Assembly (NCBI GenBank): GCA_035623335.1 | Contig: DASPTQ010000282.1 | Location: 1-53,708 of the forward strand | DNA: 53,708 nucleotides | DNA from: JAFAGX01 sp035623335 | GTDB taxonomy: Bacteria; Acidobacteriota; Terriglobia; Terriglobales; Acidobacteriaceae | Direction: 5' to 3' | In this document: positions 1 to 8,344 of the stretch, in pieces | Position numbering within the stretch: the first letter of the stretch is position 1 | How the letters are laid out: the number at the start of each line of letters is the position of its first letter | Notes under the pieces: model-generated | Databases searched by the model: none | The model's input: only the letters and a program-made list of their open reading frames with translations | Told to the model about the DNA's origin: nothing | Made by a program: the position numbers and the translations under genes

Positions 1-294
1 GTATGGGTTTCCGTCTGCCGGCGAGGCAATCCCCGATCGACCAGCGCTGACCCGACTCAAGCCGAGCCAGGAGATTGCAAGGTAAGGACGGTTGTTCCCG
101 CTCTTTGGCCGGGTGAGGCTGACCCTGATCTAGCCCTGCGCAAAGAGCGTTGGCGGGCTCAAATTCTCTGCTCGGCAGCTATCTCATAGTAAATAAACAG
201 CTTGACGACGTGGCGGTTCGTGGTAGCCTGGTAGGCGCAGTTCCAGGAAGGGCAGGGCCTTCGAGAGGATTCCAGGGCGGAGCTGCGGAACCGA
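1..294. other. Leading non-coding stretch with a 9-bp inverted repeat
   Basis: No coding region is convincing here. Positions 99-107 (CGCTCTTTG) are perfectly complementary to 141-149 (CAAAGAGCG), enclosing a 33-nt loop. A TTGACG at 202-207 is followed by only a weak -10 candidate (TAGCCT, 224-229), so a promoter for the downstream sigma gene is possible but poorly supported. The stretch could hold the end of an upstream transcript or a small RNA. Confidence 0.35.
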
Positions 295-1077
295 ATGCCG
301 CGCAAACCAATGCCGGATCAAGCACCCCTAGGCTATTCTGCCCCTGGGACTTCCGCACCACTTTCCGACCCCCAATCGACGCAACTTTCACCTCCGGGAA
401 GGGTTGATTTCAATGTGAGCAGCGTAGCCGTCGACCGCGGGTTGCTCGCGATGGCGGGCGTGACGCCTGAGATGCAGGCGCAGCGAAACGTGTCTCAGGC
501 TCATGAAGGAACCAGCGATGCCGATGTCATGCTGCAGGTAAAAGCAGGTGACGATTCGGCTTTCGCCTACTTGGTGCAAAAGTATCGCCGCCCGATGGTG
601 AGCTTCATGTATCGGATGGCGCGCAACGCGGCTGCCGCAGAAGATCTGGCGCAAGAAGTGTTCCTGCGGGTGTACCGTTCGCGGGAGAGCTACGAACCCA
701 GCGCCAAGTTCACCACTTGGTTGTACCGGATCGCCACCAATCTGGCGGTGAATTACGTGCGCGACACGCGGCACGAACGTCCCGAGGTCATGGTCAGTGT
801 CGACGAACCGGATCAAGAGACGGGATTGACCATGGATGTGCGGGATGCGTCTCTGACGGCGGAGGAGGCGATCTTGCGGCGGGAGCGCATGGCGGCGATT
901 CGCCAGCGCGTTCAGGCTTTGCCCGAGCGGCAACGCATGGCGGTCATCATGCACAAGTACCAGCAGATGGATTACCGCCAGATCGCCCAAGTCTTGAAGC
1001 TCAGTGAATCGGCGACGAAGTCGCTGCTATTCCGGGCCTATGAGACGTTGCGCGTGCAGTTAAAAGAGTTTTTGTGA
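295..1077 (+). CDS. ECF-type RNA polymerase sigma factor (RpoE-like)
   Basis: Alternative sigma factor that would direct core RNA polymerase to a small stress or envelope regulon. Region 2 spans roughly residues 95-160 (RRPMVSFMYR, EDLAQEVFLRVYR, FTTWLYRIATN), and region 4 spans about residues 205-255 (LPERQRMAVIMHKYQ, YRQIAQVLKLSESATKSLLFRA), the helix-turn-helix that reads the -35 element. The first 70 or so residues are Pro/Ser rich and unlike a sigma factor, so translation may begin later: GTG 415 has GGGAAGGG upstream, and ATG 451 is another option. The stop codon overlaps the region of the anti-sigma start, the usual sigma/anti-sigma arrangement. Family assignment is secure; start is not. 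Confidence 0.9.
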   Translation: MPRKPMPDQAPLGYSAPGTSAPLSDPQSTQLSPPGRVDFNVSSVAVDRGLLAMAGVTPEMQAQRNVSQAHEGTSDADVMLQVKAGDDSAFAYLVQKYRRPMVSFMYRMARNAAAAEDLAQEVFLRVYRSRESYEPSAKFTTWLYRIATNLAVNYVRDTRHERPEVMVSVDEPDQETGLTMDVRDASLTAEEAILRRERMAAIRQRVQALPERQRMAVIMHKYQQMDYRQIAQVLKLSESATKSLLFRAYETLRVQLKEFL

Positions 1078-1088
1078 AGGTAATGGTT

Positions 1089-1571
1089 ATGAAATGCAAG
1101 GAAATCTCGGAACTGATGCCGGACCTGGCCGCAGGCTTCAGCGAGGCCAGCCCGGAAATGAAGGAACATCTGAAAAACTGCGCCCCTTGTCGAGGCCAGC
1201 TCGAGGAATTCCGGCAGACGATGGCGTTGATGGACCAGTGGCAAGCGCCGGAGCCCTCGCCATACTTCGATGTGCGGCTGATGGCCCGAATACGGGAGGA
1301 GGGCGCCAAGCCCAGCGGATGGCTGTCCTGGCTGCGCAAACCCGCCCTGGCCGCCTCCTTGGCAGTCTTGATGGTGATGAGCGCGGCTTTGTTCCGCACC
1401 GATGCTGGGTACCGCCATGGCGGCGAGTCCGGGCCAGTGGCAGCCGTGGCAGCACTGCCCGGCTCAGCGGTGGGCGACTTGCAGGCTCTGGACAAAAACA
1501 GTGATCTGTATTCGGATTTCGAATTGCTCGACGATCTCCAGGTTCAGCAGGATGTCAGCGCGAATCCATAA
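1089..1571 (+). CDS. Anti-sigma factor with zinc-finger (zf-HC2) domain and one membrane segment
   Basis: Likely membrane-anchored inhibitor of the sigma factor encoded immediately upstream. The N-terminus has the C-x(n)-HxxxCxxC pattern of zinc-binding anti-sigma domains (MKCKEISELMPDL, then HLKNCAPC near residues 24-31). A hydrophobic segment PALAASLAVLMVMSAAL near residue 85 would place the C-terminal third outside the cytoplasm as a sensor. ATG 1089 is chosen because GAAGG at 1076-1080, overlapping the sigma stop codon, lies 8 nt upstream; GTG 1074 and ATG 1083 are also in frame. The tight spacing implies translational coupling and a balanced sigma/anti-sigma ratio. Confidence 0.85.
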   Translation: MKCKEISELMPDLAAGFSEASPEMKEHLKNCAPCRGQLEEFRQTMALMDQWQAPEPSPYFDVRLMARIREEGAKPSGWLSWLRKPALAASLAVLMVMSAALFRTDAGYRHGGESGPVAAVAALPGSAVGDLQALDKNSDLYSDFELLDDLQVQQDVSANP

Positions 1572-1609
1572 GTTCGATTAGTGGTTTCGGCAGAACGGGG
1601 AACAGAGAG

Positions 1610-2230
1610 GTGTTGCGGATTAAGCCAGTTTTGGTAGCGATGACGGTGGCGATACCCATGCTGCTTTTCGCTCCGACTGGTCTCTGTGCCCAAAACCGCC
1701 ACGAAGCCCCGAGCCGTCCTGCTCCCAACCCGAGTCATCCCCCAAATGTGCCCCGCCCGAACCCCGGCCACCCGAACCAGGCTCATTCCGGTCAATGGCT
1801 GCGCGAACACCGAAATCTGACGCCGGAGCAGCAGCGGAAGGCACTCGAAAGCGATCCGCAGTATCGTAATCTTCCACCCTGGCGACAGCAGCAGTTGCGT
1901 CAGTCCCTGCAGCGATTCAATGGCATGTCTGCCGAGCAACAGGATCGAATGCTCAACCGCATGGAGACCTGGGAGCATCTGACTCCTGAACAGAAGTCTC
2001 AGGCGCGGCAATTGCACGCACAAATGCAACAACTGCCGCCCGACCGGCGACAGGCGATTCGCAACGCGGTGCAATCCTTGCGGGCCATGCCGCCGGAAGC
2101 GCGGCAGCGGATGATTGATTCAGACGCCTACAAGAGCCGTTTCACCCCCCTGGAACGCGAGATGCTGAACAACGCGTCGCGGCTGCCGCTGGCTCCTGCC
2201 GAACCCAACGAGGCGCCGCCGGAAGAGTGA
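1610..2230 (+). CDS. Exported DUF3106-like protein, third gene of the sigma operon
   Basis: A 206-residue protein with a signal peptide (VLVAMTVAIPMLLFAPTGLCA), then a Pro/His/Asn-rich linker (residues 30-65), then charged repeats of the type LTPEQQRKALESDPQYRNLPP, typical of DUF3106 proteins. The repeats MSAEQQDRMLNRMETWEHLTPEQ and MPPEARQRMIDS suggest a helical, periplasmic heat-repeat-like domain related to CpxP/Spy-like periplasmic sensors; that relation is inference. Its place just after the anti-sigma gene (38 bp) suggests it is an accessory part or target of the envelope-stress module. The GTG start at 1610 is not certain; ATG 1640 is inside the signal peptide. Confidence 0.7.
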   Translation: MLRIKPVLVAMTVAIPMLLFAPTGLCAQNRHEAPSRPAPNPSHPPNVPRPNPGHPNQAHSGQWLREHRNLTPEQQRKALESDPQYRNLPPWRQQQLRQSLQRFNGMSAEQQDRMLNRMETWEHLTPEQKSQARQLHAQMQQLPPDRRQAIRNAVQSLRAMPPEARQRMIDSDAYKSRFTPLEREMLNNASRLPLAPAEPNEAPPEE

Positions 2231-2297
2231 GTAGGACGAAAAGGTCCCTAAAACTGGCCTCCCGCAAGGCGCAAATCTGGGTGCCCGTGTGCGAGCC

Positions 2298-3224
<927 letters not shown>

Positions 3225-3385
3225 AGGTTACCTACAAGCGCCTGGCTCGGCTGACAATTTCGCGGCAGGTGCATGGTTCACTGCAATTTGTACCACAGTC
3301 GTCGAGCCCCGAGTGCGGTTGTCCAGGATGTCTGGGTTGGTACCGCACGGAGGAGTGTTCAGCCGGCGCCCGGGTTCCGAGGAGA

Positions 3386-4321
3386 CTAGGTTCCGTGTTG
3401 TTCGAGAAACCTCTCGGCTTCGAGGGCGGCCATGCATCCCGTCCCCGCCGCCGTGATGGCCTGTCGGTACCGGCGGTCCTGCACATCGCCACAGGCGTAA
3501 ACCCCTTCGACGCGGGTAAACACGTAGTTCTTCGTCTTCAGGTACCCATCTTTGTCCATGGCGAGCTGTTTGCGAAAGAGCGAGGTGTTCGGGATGTGGC
3601 CAATGCCCAGAAACATCGCATTGGTGGGAAAGTCCCAAAGGTCTCCGGTCTTCGGGTTCTTCAGCTTCAAAGCGGTGACCTCTTGCTGGGCAACGTCGTA
3701 GACATCCTCCACCACGGTGTCGGTGAGGAAGTGAATCTTGTTGTTACGTTGCGCGCGCTCCAGCATGATCTTGGAAGCACGGAAGGTGTCGCGGCGATGG
3801 ATCAGGGTCACCTTGGTCGCGAACCGGGTGAGGAACAGAGCTTCCTCCATAGCAGAATCGCCCCCGCCTACTACGGCGACTTCCTTGCCCGTGAAGAAAA
3901 ACCCATCGCAGGTTGCGCAAGAAGAAACCCCATGTCCGATCAGCTGCTGCTCATGCTTCAGACCCAACCAGCGCGCCGAGGCTCCGCTGGCAACGATCAA
4001 GGTGCGGGCATGCTCGACTTCGTGACCGACATGAATACGGAAGGGCCGGACGCTCAGGTCCACGCTGGTGACGTGCGCGAGCTTGTACTCGGCGCCGAAG
4101 CGCGCCGCCTGCTTGCGCATGTTCTCGACCAGCTCGGGTCCCTGAATACCCTCGGGAAAGCCGGGAAAATTCTCGACCAGGGTGGTGAGGGAGAGCTGCC
4201 CACCGGGCTCATGTCCCTCGATCACCAAGGGCCGTAAATTGGCGCGCGCCGTGTATAACGCCGCCGTGTGTCCGGAGCAGCCGGAGCCGATGATGACCAC
4301 ATTGCGGACAGTGTTTTCCAT
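3386..4321 (-). CDS. trxB: Thioredoxin-disulfide reductase
   Basis: NADPH-dependent FAD flavoenzyme that reduces thioredoxin in the cytoplasm. Numbered from ATG 4321, the FAD loop GSGCSG is at residues 12-17, the redox centre SCATCDG has cysteines C135 and C138, the NADPH-binding VVGGGDSAMEE starts near residue 150, and YACGDVQD near the C-terminus binds FAD. The length (311 aa) is standard. In the FAD loop, C-S replaces the usual P-A. An in-frame ATG at 4363 would add 14 unconserved residues, so 4321 is preferred. The exported-protein gene upstream ends 44 bp away on the same strand, so co-transcription is likely. Confidence 0.93.
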   Translation of the reverse strand: MENTVRNVVIIGSGCSGHTAALYTARANLRPLVIEGHEPGGQLSLTTLVENFPGFPEGIQGPELVENMRKQAARFGAEYKLAHVTSVDLSVRPFRIHVGHEVEHARTLIVASGASARWLGLKHEQQLIGHGVSSCATCDGFFFTGKEVAVVGGGDSAMEEALFLTRFATKVTLIHRRDTFRASKIMLERAQRNNKIHFLTDTVVEDVYDVAQQEVTALKLKNPKTGDLWDFPTNAMFLGIGHIPNTSLFRKQLAMDKDGYLKTKNYVFTRVEGVYACGDVQDRRYRQAITAAGTGCMAALEAERFLEQHGT

Positions 4322-4365
4322 AATGAAGATGATTGGATGAAAACCAACAGCACTTCGCTTCAAGC

Positions 4366-5088
4366 CTAGTGCGGCTGGTCCTGGACTTTCGTCGCCGCCG
4401 GTTTCACAACTTTTGGTTGGGCGCTTCCCAAAGGCGCCAGGCGCGAGAGCTCTGCCGGAACCGCACGGCGTACTCCCAGCACATCGCGGTACTTGGCGGC
4501 CAGCACCGAGGCACTCTGAAACAGCGGCTCGTAGGCGCTCTGGTCCGGAGCGGGATGGTCTTCGGATCCCAAACAGCGCGTCAGCACAATCGACGATTTC
4601 CCGAAGCGTTCCAGCTTGATGCGGCTCGCCGGGGTGTTCGTCGCCACCATGTTGGCCGGCGTGGTTACGGTCGAAGCGCGGGCTTCGATGGCAATCTGCA
4701 TTAAGTCCTTCGGATCGCGCAGCAGAAAAACCAGGGTCTCCACCATGCTCTTGGGATCGCGGCTAAAGGAATACTGGACCCTCGAAAACGCGGATGAGGC
4801 TGGGAACTCGCGGCGTATCCGTACCCAGTCGGCCGTTCCCACGTCGGAAGACGCCGCCGCCGGCTGGCCACCTTCGCGAGCGTCTGCGGCCTGATCGACG
4901 ATGGAATGGCCTCGATCAATCTCGAATTCCTCACTGAACGAAGACCTCTGGGGAATACGCGCCAGAGCCGAGGAAATTTGCTGCTGGTCCTCCTGGGAGG
5001 GGGCACAGACATTGAGCACATTCACTTTGACCTGGGGTTGCTGCTGCCCTAGTGCGAGCCAAGCCAATCCAGGGCCGAGCAAAATCAT
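4366..5088 (-). CDS. Exported protein of unknown function
   Basis: Not recognised. From ATG 5088 the product begins with a clear signal peptide (MILLGPGLAWLALG) followed by a mature domain of about 220 residues containing one early Cys (NVCAPSQEDQQQI) and a later one (VLTRCLGSED). The body alternates charged and hydrophobic segments (ADWVRIRREFP, SRVQYSFSRDPKSMVETLVFLLRDPKDLMQIAIEA) consistent with a compact alpha/beta fold, and the tail is Ala/Pro/Lys rich. An alternative start at 5154 would add a positively charged leader. It lies 44 bp upstream of trxB, so a role in extracytoplasmic redox is possible, but this is only context. Confidence 0.6.
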   Translation of the reverse strand: MILLGPGLAWLALGQQQPQVKVNVLNVCAPSQEDQQQISSALARIPQRSSFSEEFEIDRGHSIVDQAADAREGGQPAAASSDVGTADWVRIRREFPASSAFSRVQYSFSRDPKSMVETLVFLLRDPKDLMQIAIEARASTVTTPANMVATNTPASRIKLERFGKSSIVLTRCLGSEDHPAPDQSAYEPLFQSASVLAAKYRDVLGVRRAVPAELSRLAPLGSAQPKVVKPAATKVQDQPH

Positions 5089-5623
5089 AGCTAAGTTTCG
5101 GCGCACAAAGCATTTTAGCAGGAGAGATCGTCGGGAAGGCGGGCGAGGGAACATGGGAAGTGGTGGGCAAAAATCGGTCAGCGCTCCCGAGCGCAGCGGC
5201 AGCGGCGCTTACCATCGGCGATGACGGCGTCGGTAGCCAGCAAACCCTGGCGCTGAGCGCAACCGGGATCACCCCGTAGCTCAGGGAACGCCATCGGAAA
5301 AACCTCTCGGGTGGTGCGGCGTACCCTGCGACTTGCTGCTGAGTGGGTGTGATTGAGTCTGCTCCGAAAATTGAGCAGCTAGCAGGCGAGCTGGTCGGAC
5401 CTCCGGGGTTCATTCTCTGCGAGCGAGAAGATCCCGGGTCCTGCCAGACGCACCGGCATTCCGCGGCGCCGCATACCCAACCTCCAACTTTGAGCACCCT
5501 GCGGCCCCCCAAAGGGAAACAACTAAGGCCTCAAGGTGGATTTCCTAGGCGAGGGGAATGTTGCTCAGTGCTATGCTCGAATCCGGCATGATCCGCTTCC
5601 ACCAGAGATTTGATGCAAGCTCG
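5089..5623. other. Intergenic region between divergent genes, no gene seen
   Basis: This stretch separates the minus-strand trxB cluster from the plus-strand HAD phosphatase. I see no convincing coding potential on either strand: open frames exist but have no protein-like composition. A possible promoter for the phosphatase is TATGCT at 5572-5577. A tRNA-like word (GTAGCTCAG near 5276) is not followed by the rest of a tRNA. Confidence 0.4.
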
Positions 5624-6274
5624 ATGAAGCTTGTGATTTTCGACCTCGACGGCACCCTGATCGACTCCCGCCTGGACCTCATTCATTCTGTCAACGCCAT
5701 GCTCCGCCATGTTAATCGGCCGGAGCTTCCCGGGGACGTCATTGCCTCCTATGTCGGAGATGGGGCTCCGATGCTGATTCGACGTGCTCTAGGAGACCCC
5801 AAGGATGAAGCTTTCATCAAACAGGCCCTCGACTACTTCCTGGGCTACTATCGGGTCCACAAACTCGACCACACAAAGGTTTACGAAGGGGTGAAAGAGA
5901 TGCTCGATGCCATCCGCAACGGCCACCGGGGGCAGCGGCAAATGGTTGTGCTTTCCAACAAACCGGTCAATCCGTCGCGGGCGATCGTCGAAGCGCTCGG
6001 TCTGGCAGAATTCTTTGTACACGTCTATGGAGGGAACAGCTTCCCCACCAAGAAACCCGACCCCCACGGAGTGCGGATGATCTTGCGCGAGACCAAGACG
6101 CGAGCCGAAGACGCTCTCATCATCGGCGACTCTTCGATTGACGTGATCACCGGCCGTAATGCCGGGGTTTGGACCTGCGGTGTGACTTACGGTTTCGCGC
6201 CTCACACCCTCTGCGAAGCTCCGGCGGATGTGGTCGTGGACCGGCCTCCAGAAATCGCGGAACTCCTTCGGTAG
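5624..6274 (+). CDS. HAD-family phosphatase, phosphoglycolate phosphatase-like
   Basis: Haloacid dehalogenase superfamily hydrolase, probably removing phosphate from a small metabolite such as 2-phosphoglycolate. Motif I is FDLDGTLIDSR at the N-terminus with nucleophile and acid/base aspartates, motif II is VVLSNKP, motif III is the Lys in FPTKKPDP, and motif IV is IIGDSSIDVITGRNAG. A helical cap lies between motifs I and II, typical of Gph-type enzymes. The 216-residue length fits. ATG 5624 puts motif I at residue 5 as in the family; ATG 5588 and 5558 are in frame but would add an unusual leader. Substrate specificity cannot be read from sequence. Confidence 0.85.
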   Translation: MKLVIFDLDGTLIDSRLDLIHSVNAMLRHVNRPELPGDVIASYVGDGAPMLIRRALGDPKDEAFIKQALDYFLGYYRVHKLDHTKVYEGVKEMLDAIRNGHRGQRQMVVLSNKPVNPSRAIVEALGLAEFFVHVYGGNSFPTKKPDPHGVRMILRETKTRAEDALIIGDSSIDVITGRNAGVWTCGVTYGFAPHTLCEAPADVVVDRPPEIAELLR

Positions 6275-6417
6275 TCAATCCAAGATTCTACGCGAACTGA
6301 TGGTCGTTCGCTGGACCGGATCGCCACGGTACGACTGACGCGCACGCTGCTAAGGGATACCTTTAGGTACAAAGGCTGAATCGGGCTGCCGAAGCAGCAC
6401 GGCGCGGTCTGAGCATT

Positions 6418-6423
6418 TATAAT
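6418..6423 (+). promoter_or_regulatory. Perfect -10 hexamer upstream of aspS
   Basis: TATAAT occurs 35 nt before the GTG start of aspS, giving a transcription start near 6430 and a leader of about 28 nt that includes the AAAGG ribosome site. The -35 position shows no good TTGACA match, so the call rests mainly on the -10 and its location. Confidence 0.5.
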
Positions 6424-6457
6424 CTCGGTCCGGAGAGCATTCCTAGAAAGGCGCAAC

Positions 6458-8287
6458 GTGCTCGACTTCCTTGGCGATCTCGAACGGACTCACATGTGTG
6501 GGGCGCTGCGTGTTTCCGATTCCGACAAGAAGGCAGTACTGATGGGCTGGGTCAACCGCCGCCGCGATCTCGGCAACCTTCTCTTTGTTGATATCCGCGA
6601 CCGAACCGGCGTCACCCAGATCGTCTTCGACGCGGAGAGCAACCCCGGCCTGCACGAAAAAGCCGGGCGGCTGCGCCATGAATACGTCATTGCCGTAATC
6701 GGTACGGTCAAGAAGCGCGATGAGAAAACGGTGAACAAGAATATTGCCACCGGCGAAGTGGAGTTGATCGCTCAGGAGCTTCGCATTCTCAACCAATCCA
6801 AGCAGCCGCCATTCCTTCCGAGCGATACCGTCCTGCCCAACGAAGAAATGCGCCTCAAGTATCGTTACATCGATCTGCGCCGCGAGGCGATGCAGCGCAA
6901 TATTGTCTTACGGCACAACATCGCTATCGCGATTCGGGACAATCTTTCCGCCCAGGGTTTTCTCGAGATCGAAACCCCCTTCATGACCCGCTCCACTCCG
7001 GAAGGTGCGCGCGACTACCTGGTTCCGAGCCGGGTGCAGCCGGGGTCGTTTTACGCATTGCCCCAATCGCCCCAGCTGTTCAAGCAGATTCTGATGATCT
7101 CTGGTTTTGACAAGTACTTCCAGATCGTGCGCTGTTTCCGCGATGAGGACTTACGCGCCGACCGTCAACCGGAGTTTACCCAGATTGATTTGGAAATGTC
7201 CTATCCCCAGCCCCAACGCGTATGGGAGGTGGTCGAGGAATTTTTGAAGGCGGCATTCAAAATTGCGGGACATGAGATTAAGACGCCCTTCGTTCGCATG
7301 ACCTACGATGAGGCCATTCGCCAGTACGGCAGCGACAAACCCGACATGCGCTTGCCCGCGATGACCGACATACGGGATGCCTTCACCGACGAAGATCTCG
7401 AGACCCTGGCCCTGAGCTCGAAGCGGCCAATCGTCGCTCTGCGTATCCCCAAAGTGGGAGAGCTTTCCCGGCGAGAGCGCGACGAAATCAAGCCCATGCT
7501 CAGCCTCAAGGGCAACGTCAAGGTCTTCGAAGATTTCAAGCGTCTGGAGAAGAGCTTTCCGCAGGCTGGCTCCAGGATTCGCCAACTGTGCGGCGTCGAC
7601 AGCGACGACCTGATCGTCATCGTGGCCGGAGACAGCAAGCCGGCCGAACACAAGTCTGCGGGCGGGGTAAAACCGGAGGTCAAGCAGCACGACGAGGCCG
7701 TCTTCACCGCGGCCGGGCAGCTCCGTCTGGCGCTGGCCCAGAAGTATGCCGAGCGCCACCGGGCCTTCGAGCGAACCGGGGATCCAGCCAAGGATTTTCG
7801 CTTCCTGTGGGTCACCGATTTCCCGATGTTCGAATATGACGAGGAGGGCCAGCGCTGGGCCGCTGCACACCATCCTTTCACCTCGCCGCACGAACAGGAC
7901 ATGGACAAGCTCGAATCCGATCCTGCCTCGGTGCGGGCTCTCGCCTACGATGCGGTGCTCAACGGAACAGAATTGGGGTCTGGCTCGATCCGTATCCATC
8001 GCCAGGACATTCAGCGCAAGATCTTCCACGCTCTCGGCATGACCGAAGAGGAAGCCCGGCAACGCTTTGGATTCTTTCTGGAGGCTCTAGAGTACGGTAC
8101 CCCTCCCCATGGGGGAATTGCGCTTGGCCTCGACCGTATCGTGATGATTCTCGCGGGCGCCGACAGCTTGCGCGAAGTGATCCCATTCCCCAAGACAGCT
8201 AGAGCCGTGGACTTAATGGTGGATGCTCCGACGCCGGTGAGTGAAACCCAGCTCAAAGATCTGGGTATCAGGATCAGAAGCGGTTGA
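6458..8287 (+). CDS. aspS: Aspartyl-tRNA synthetase
   Basis: Class II synthetase charging tRNA-Asp with aspartate. The 609 residues match the bacterial type: N-terminal OB-fold anticodon domain (residues 10-110), class II catalytic core beginning at YRYIDLRRE, with motif 2 FRDEDLRADRQPEFTQID, the bacterial GAD insertion (about residues 290-420), and motif 3 GIALGLDRIVMILAG near the end. The anticodon-domain segment is RRRDLGN with Leu38; in studied bacterial AspRSs a Leu here accompanies discriminating enzymes and a His non-discriminating ones, so this one probably charges only tRNA-Asp. The GTG start has AAAGG 6 nt upstream. Confidence 0.97.
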   Translation: MLDFLGDLERTHMCGALRVSDSDKKAVLMGWVNRRRDLGNLLFVDIRDRTGVTQIVFDAESNPGLHEKAGRLRHEYVIAVIGTVKKRDEKTVNKNIATGEVELIAQELRILNQSKQPPFLPSDTVLPNEEMRLKYRYIDLRREAMQRNIVLRHNIAIAIRDNLSAQGFLEIETPFMTRSTPEGARDYLVPSRVQPGSFYALPQSPQLFKQILMISGFDKYFQIVRCFRDEDLRADRQPEFTQIDLEMSYPQPQRVWEVVEEFLKAAFKIAGHEIKTPFVRMTYDEAIRQYGSDKPDMRLPAMTDIRDAFTDEDLETLALSSKRPIVALRIPKVGELSRRERDEIKPMLSLKGNVKVFEDFKRLEKSFPQAGSRIRQLCGVDSDDLIVIVAGDSKPAEHKSAGGVKPEVKQHDEAVFTAAGQLRLALAQKYAERHRAFERTGDPAKDFRFLWVTDFPMFEYDEEGQRWAAAHHPFTSPHEQDMDKLESDPASVRALAYDAVLNGTELGSGSIRIHRQDIQRKIFHALGMTEEEARQRFGFFLEALEYGTPPHGGIALGLDRIVMILAGADSLREVIPFPKTARAVDLMVDAPTPVSETQLKDLGIRIRSG

Positions 8288-8344
8288 TCTTTCCCCGTCT
8301 ACTCGCACCGAGGAAGGATCAGGTCTTGGGAGGGTGGCCAGTCG

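Noticed and set aside
5265..5345. tRNA-like word GTAGCTCAG near 5276
   Set aside because: The D-loop GG, anticodon arm and TTCGA T-loop do not follow, and no acceptor stem can be formed.
7151..8062. Long minus-strand frame opposite aspS
   Set aside because: No motifs and fully inside the clearly functional aspS; a shadow frame.
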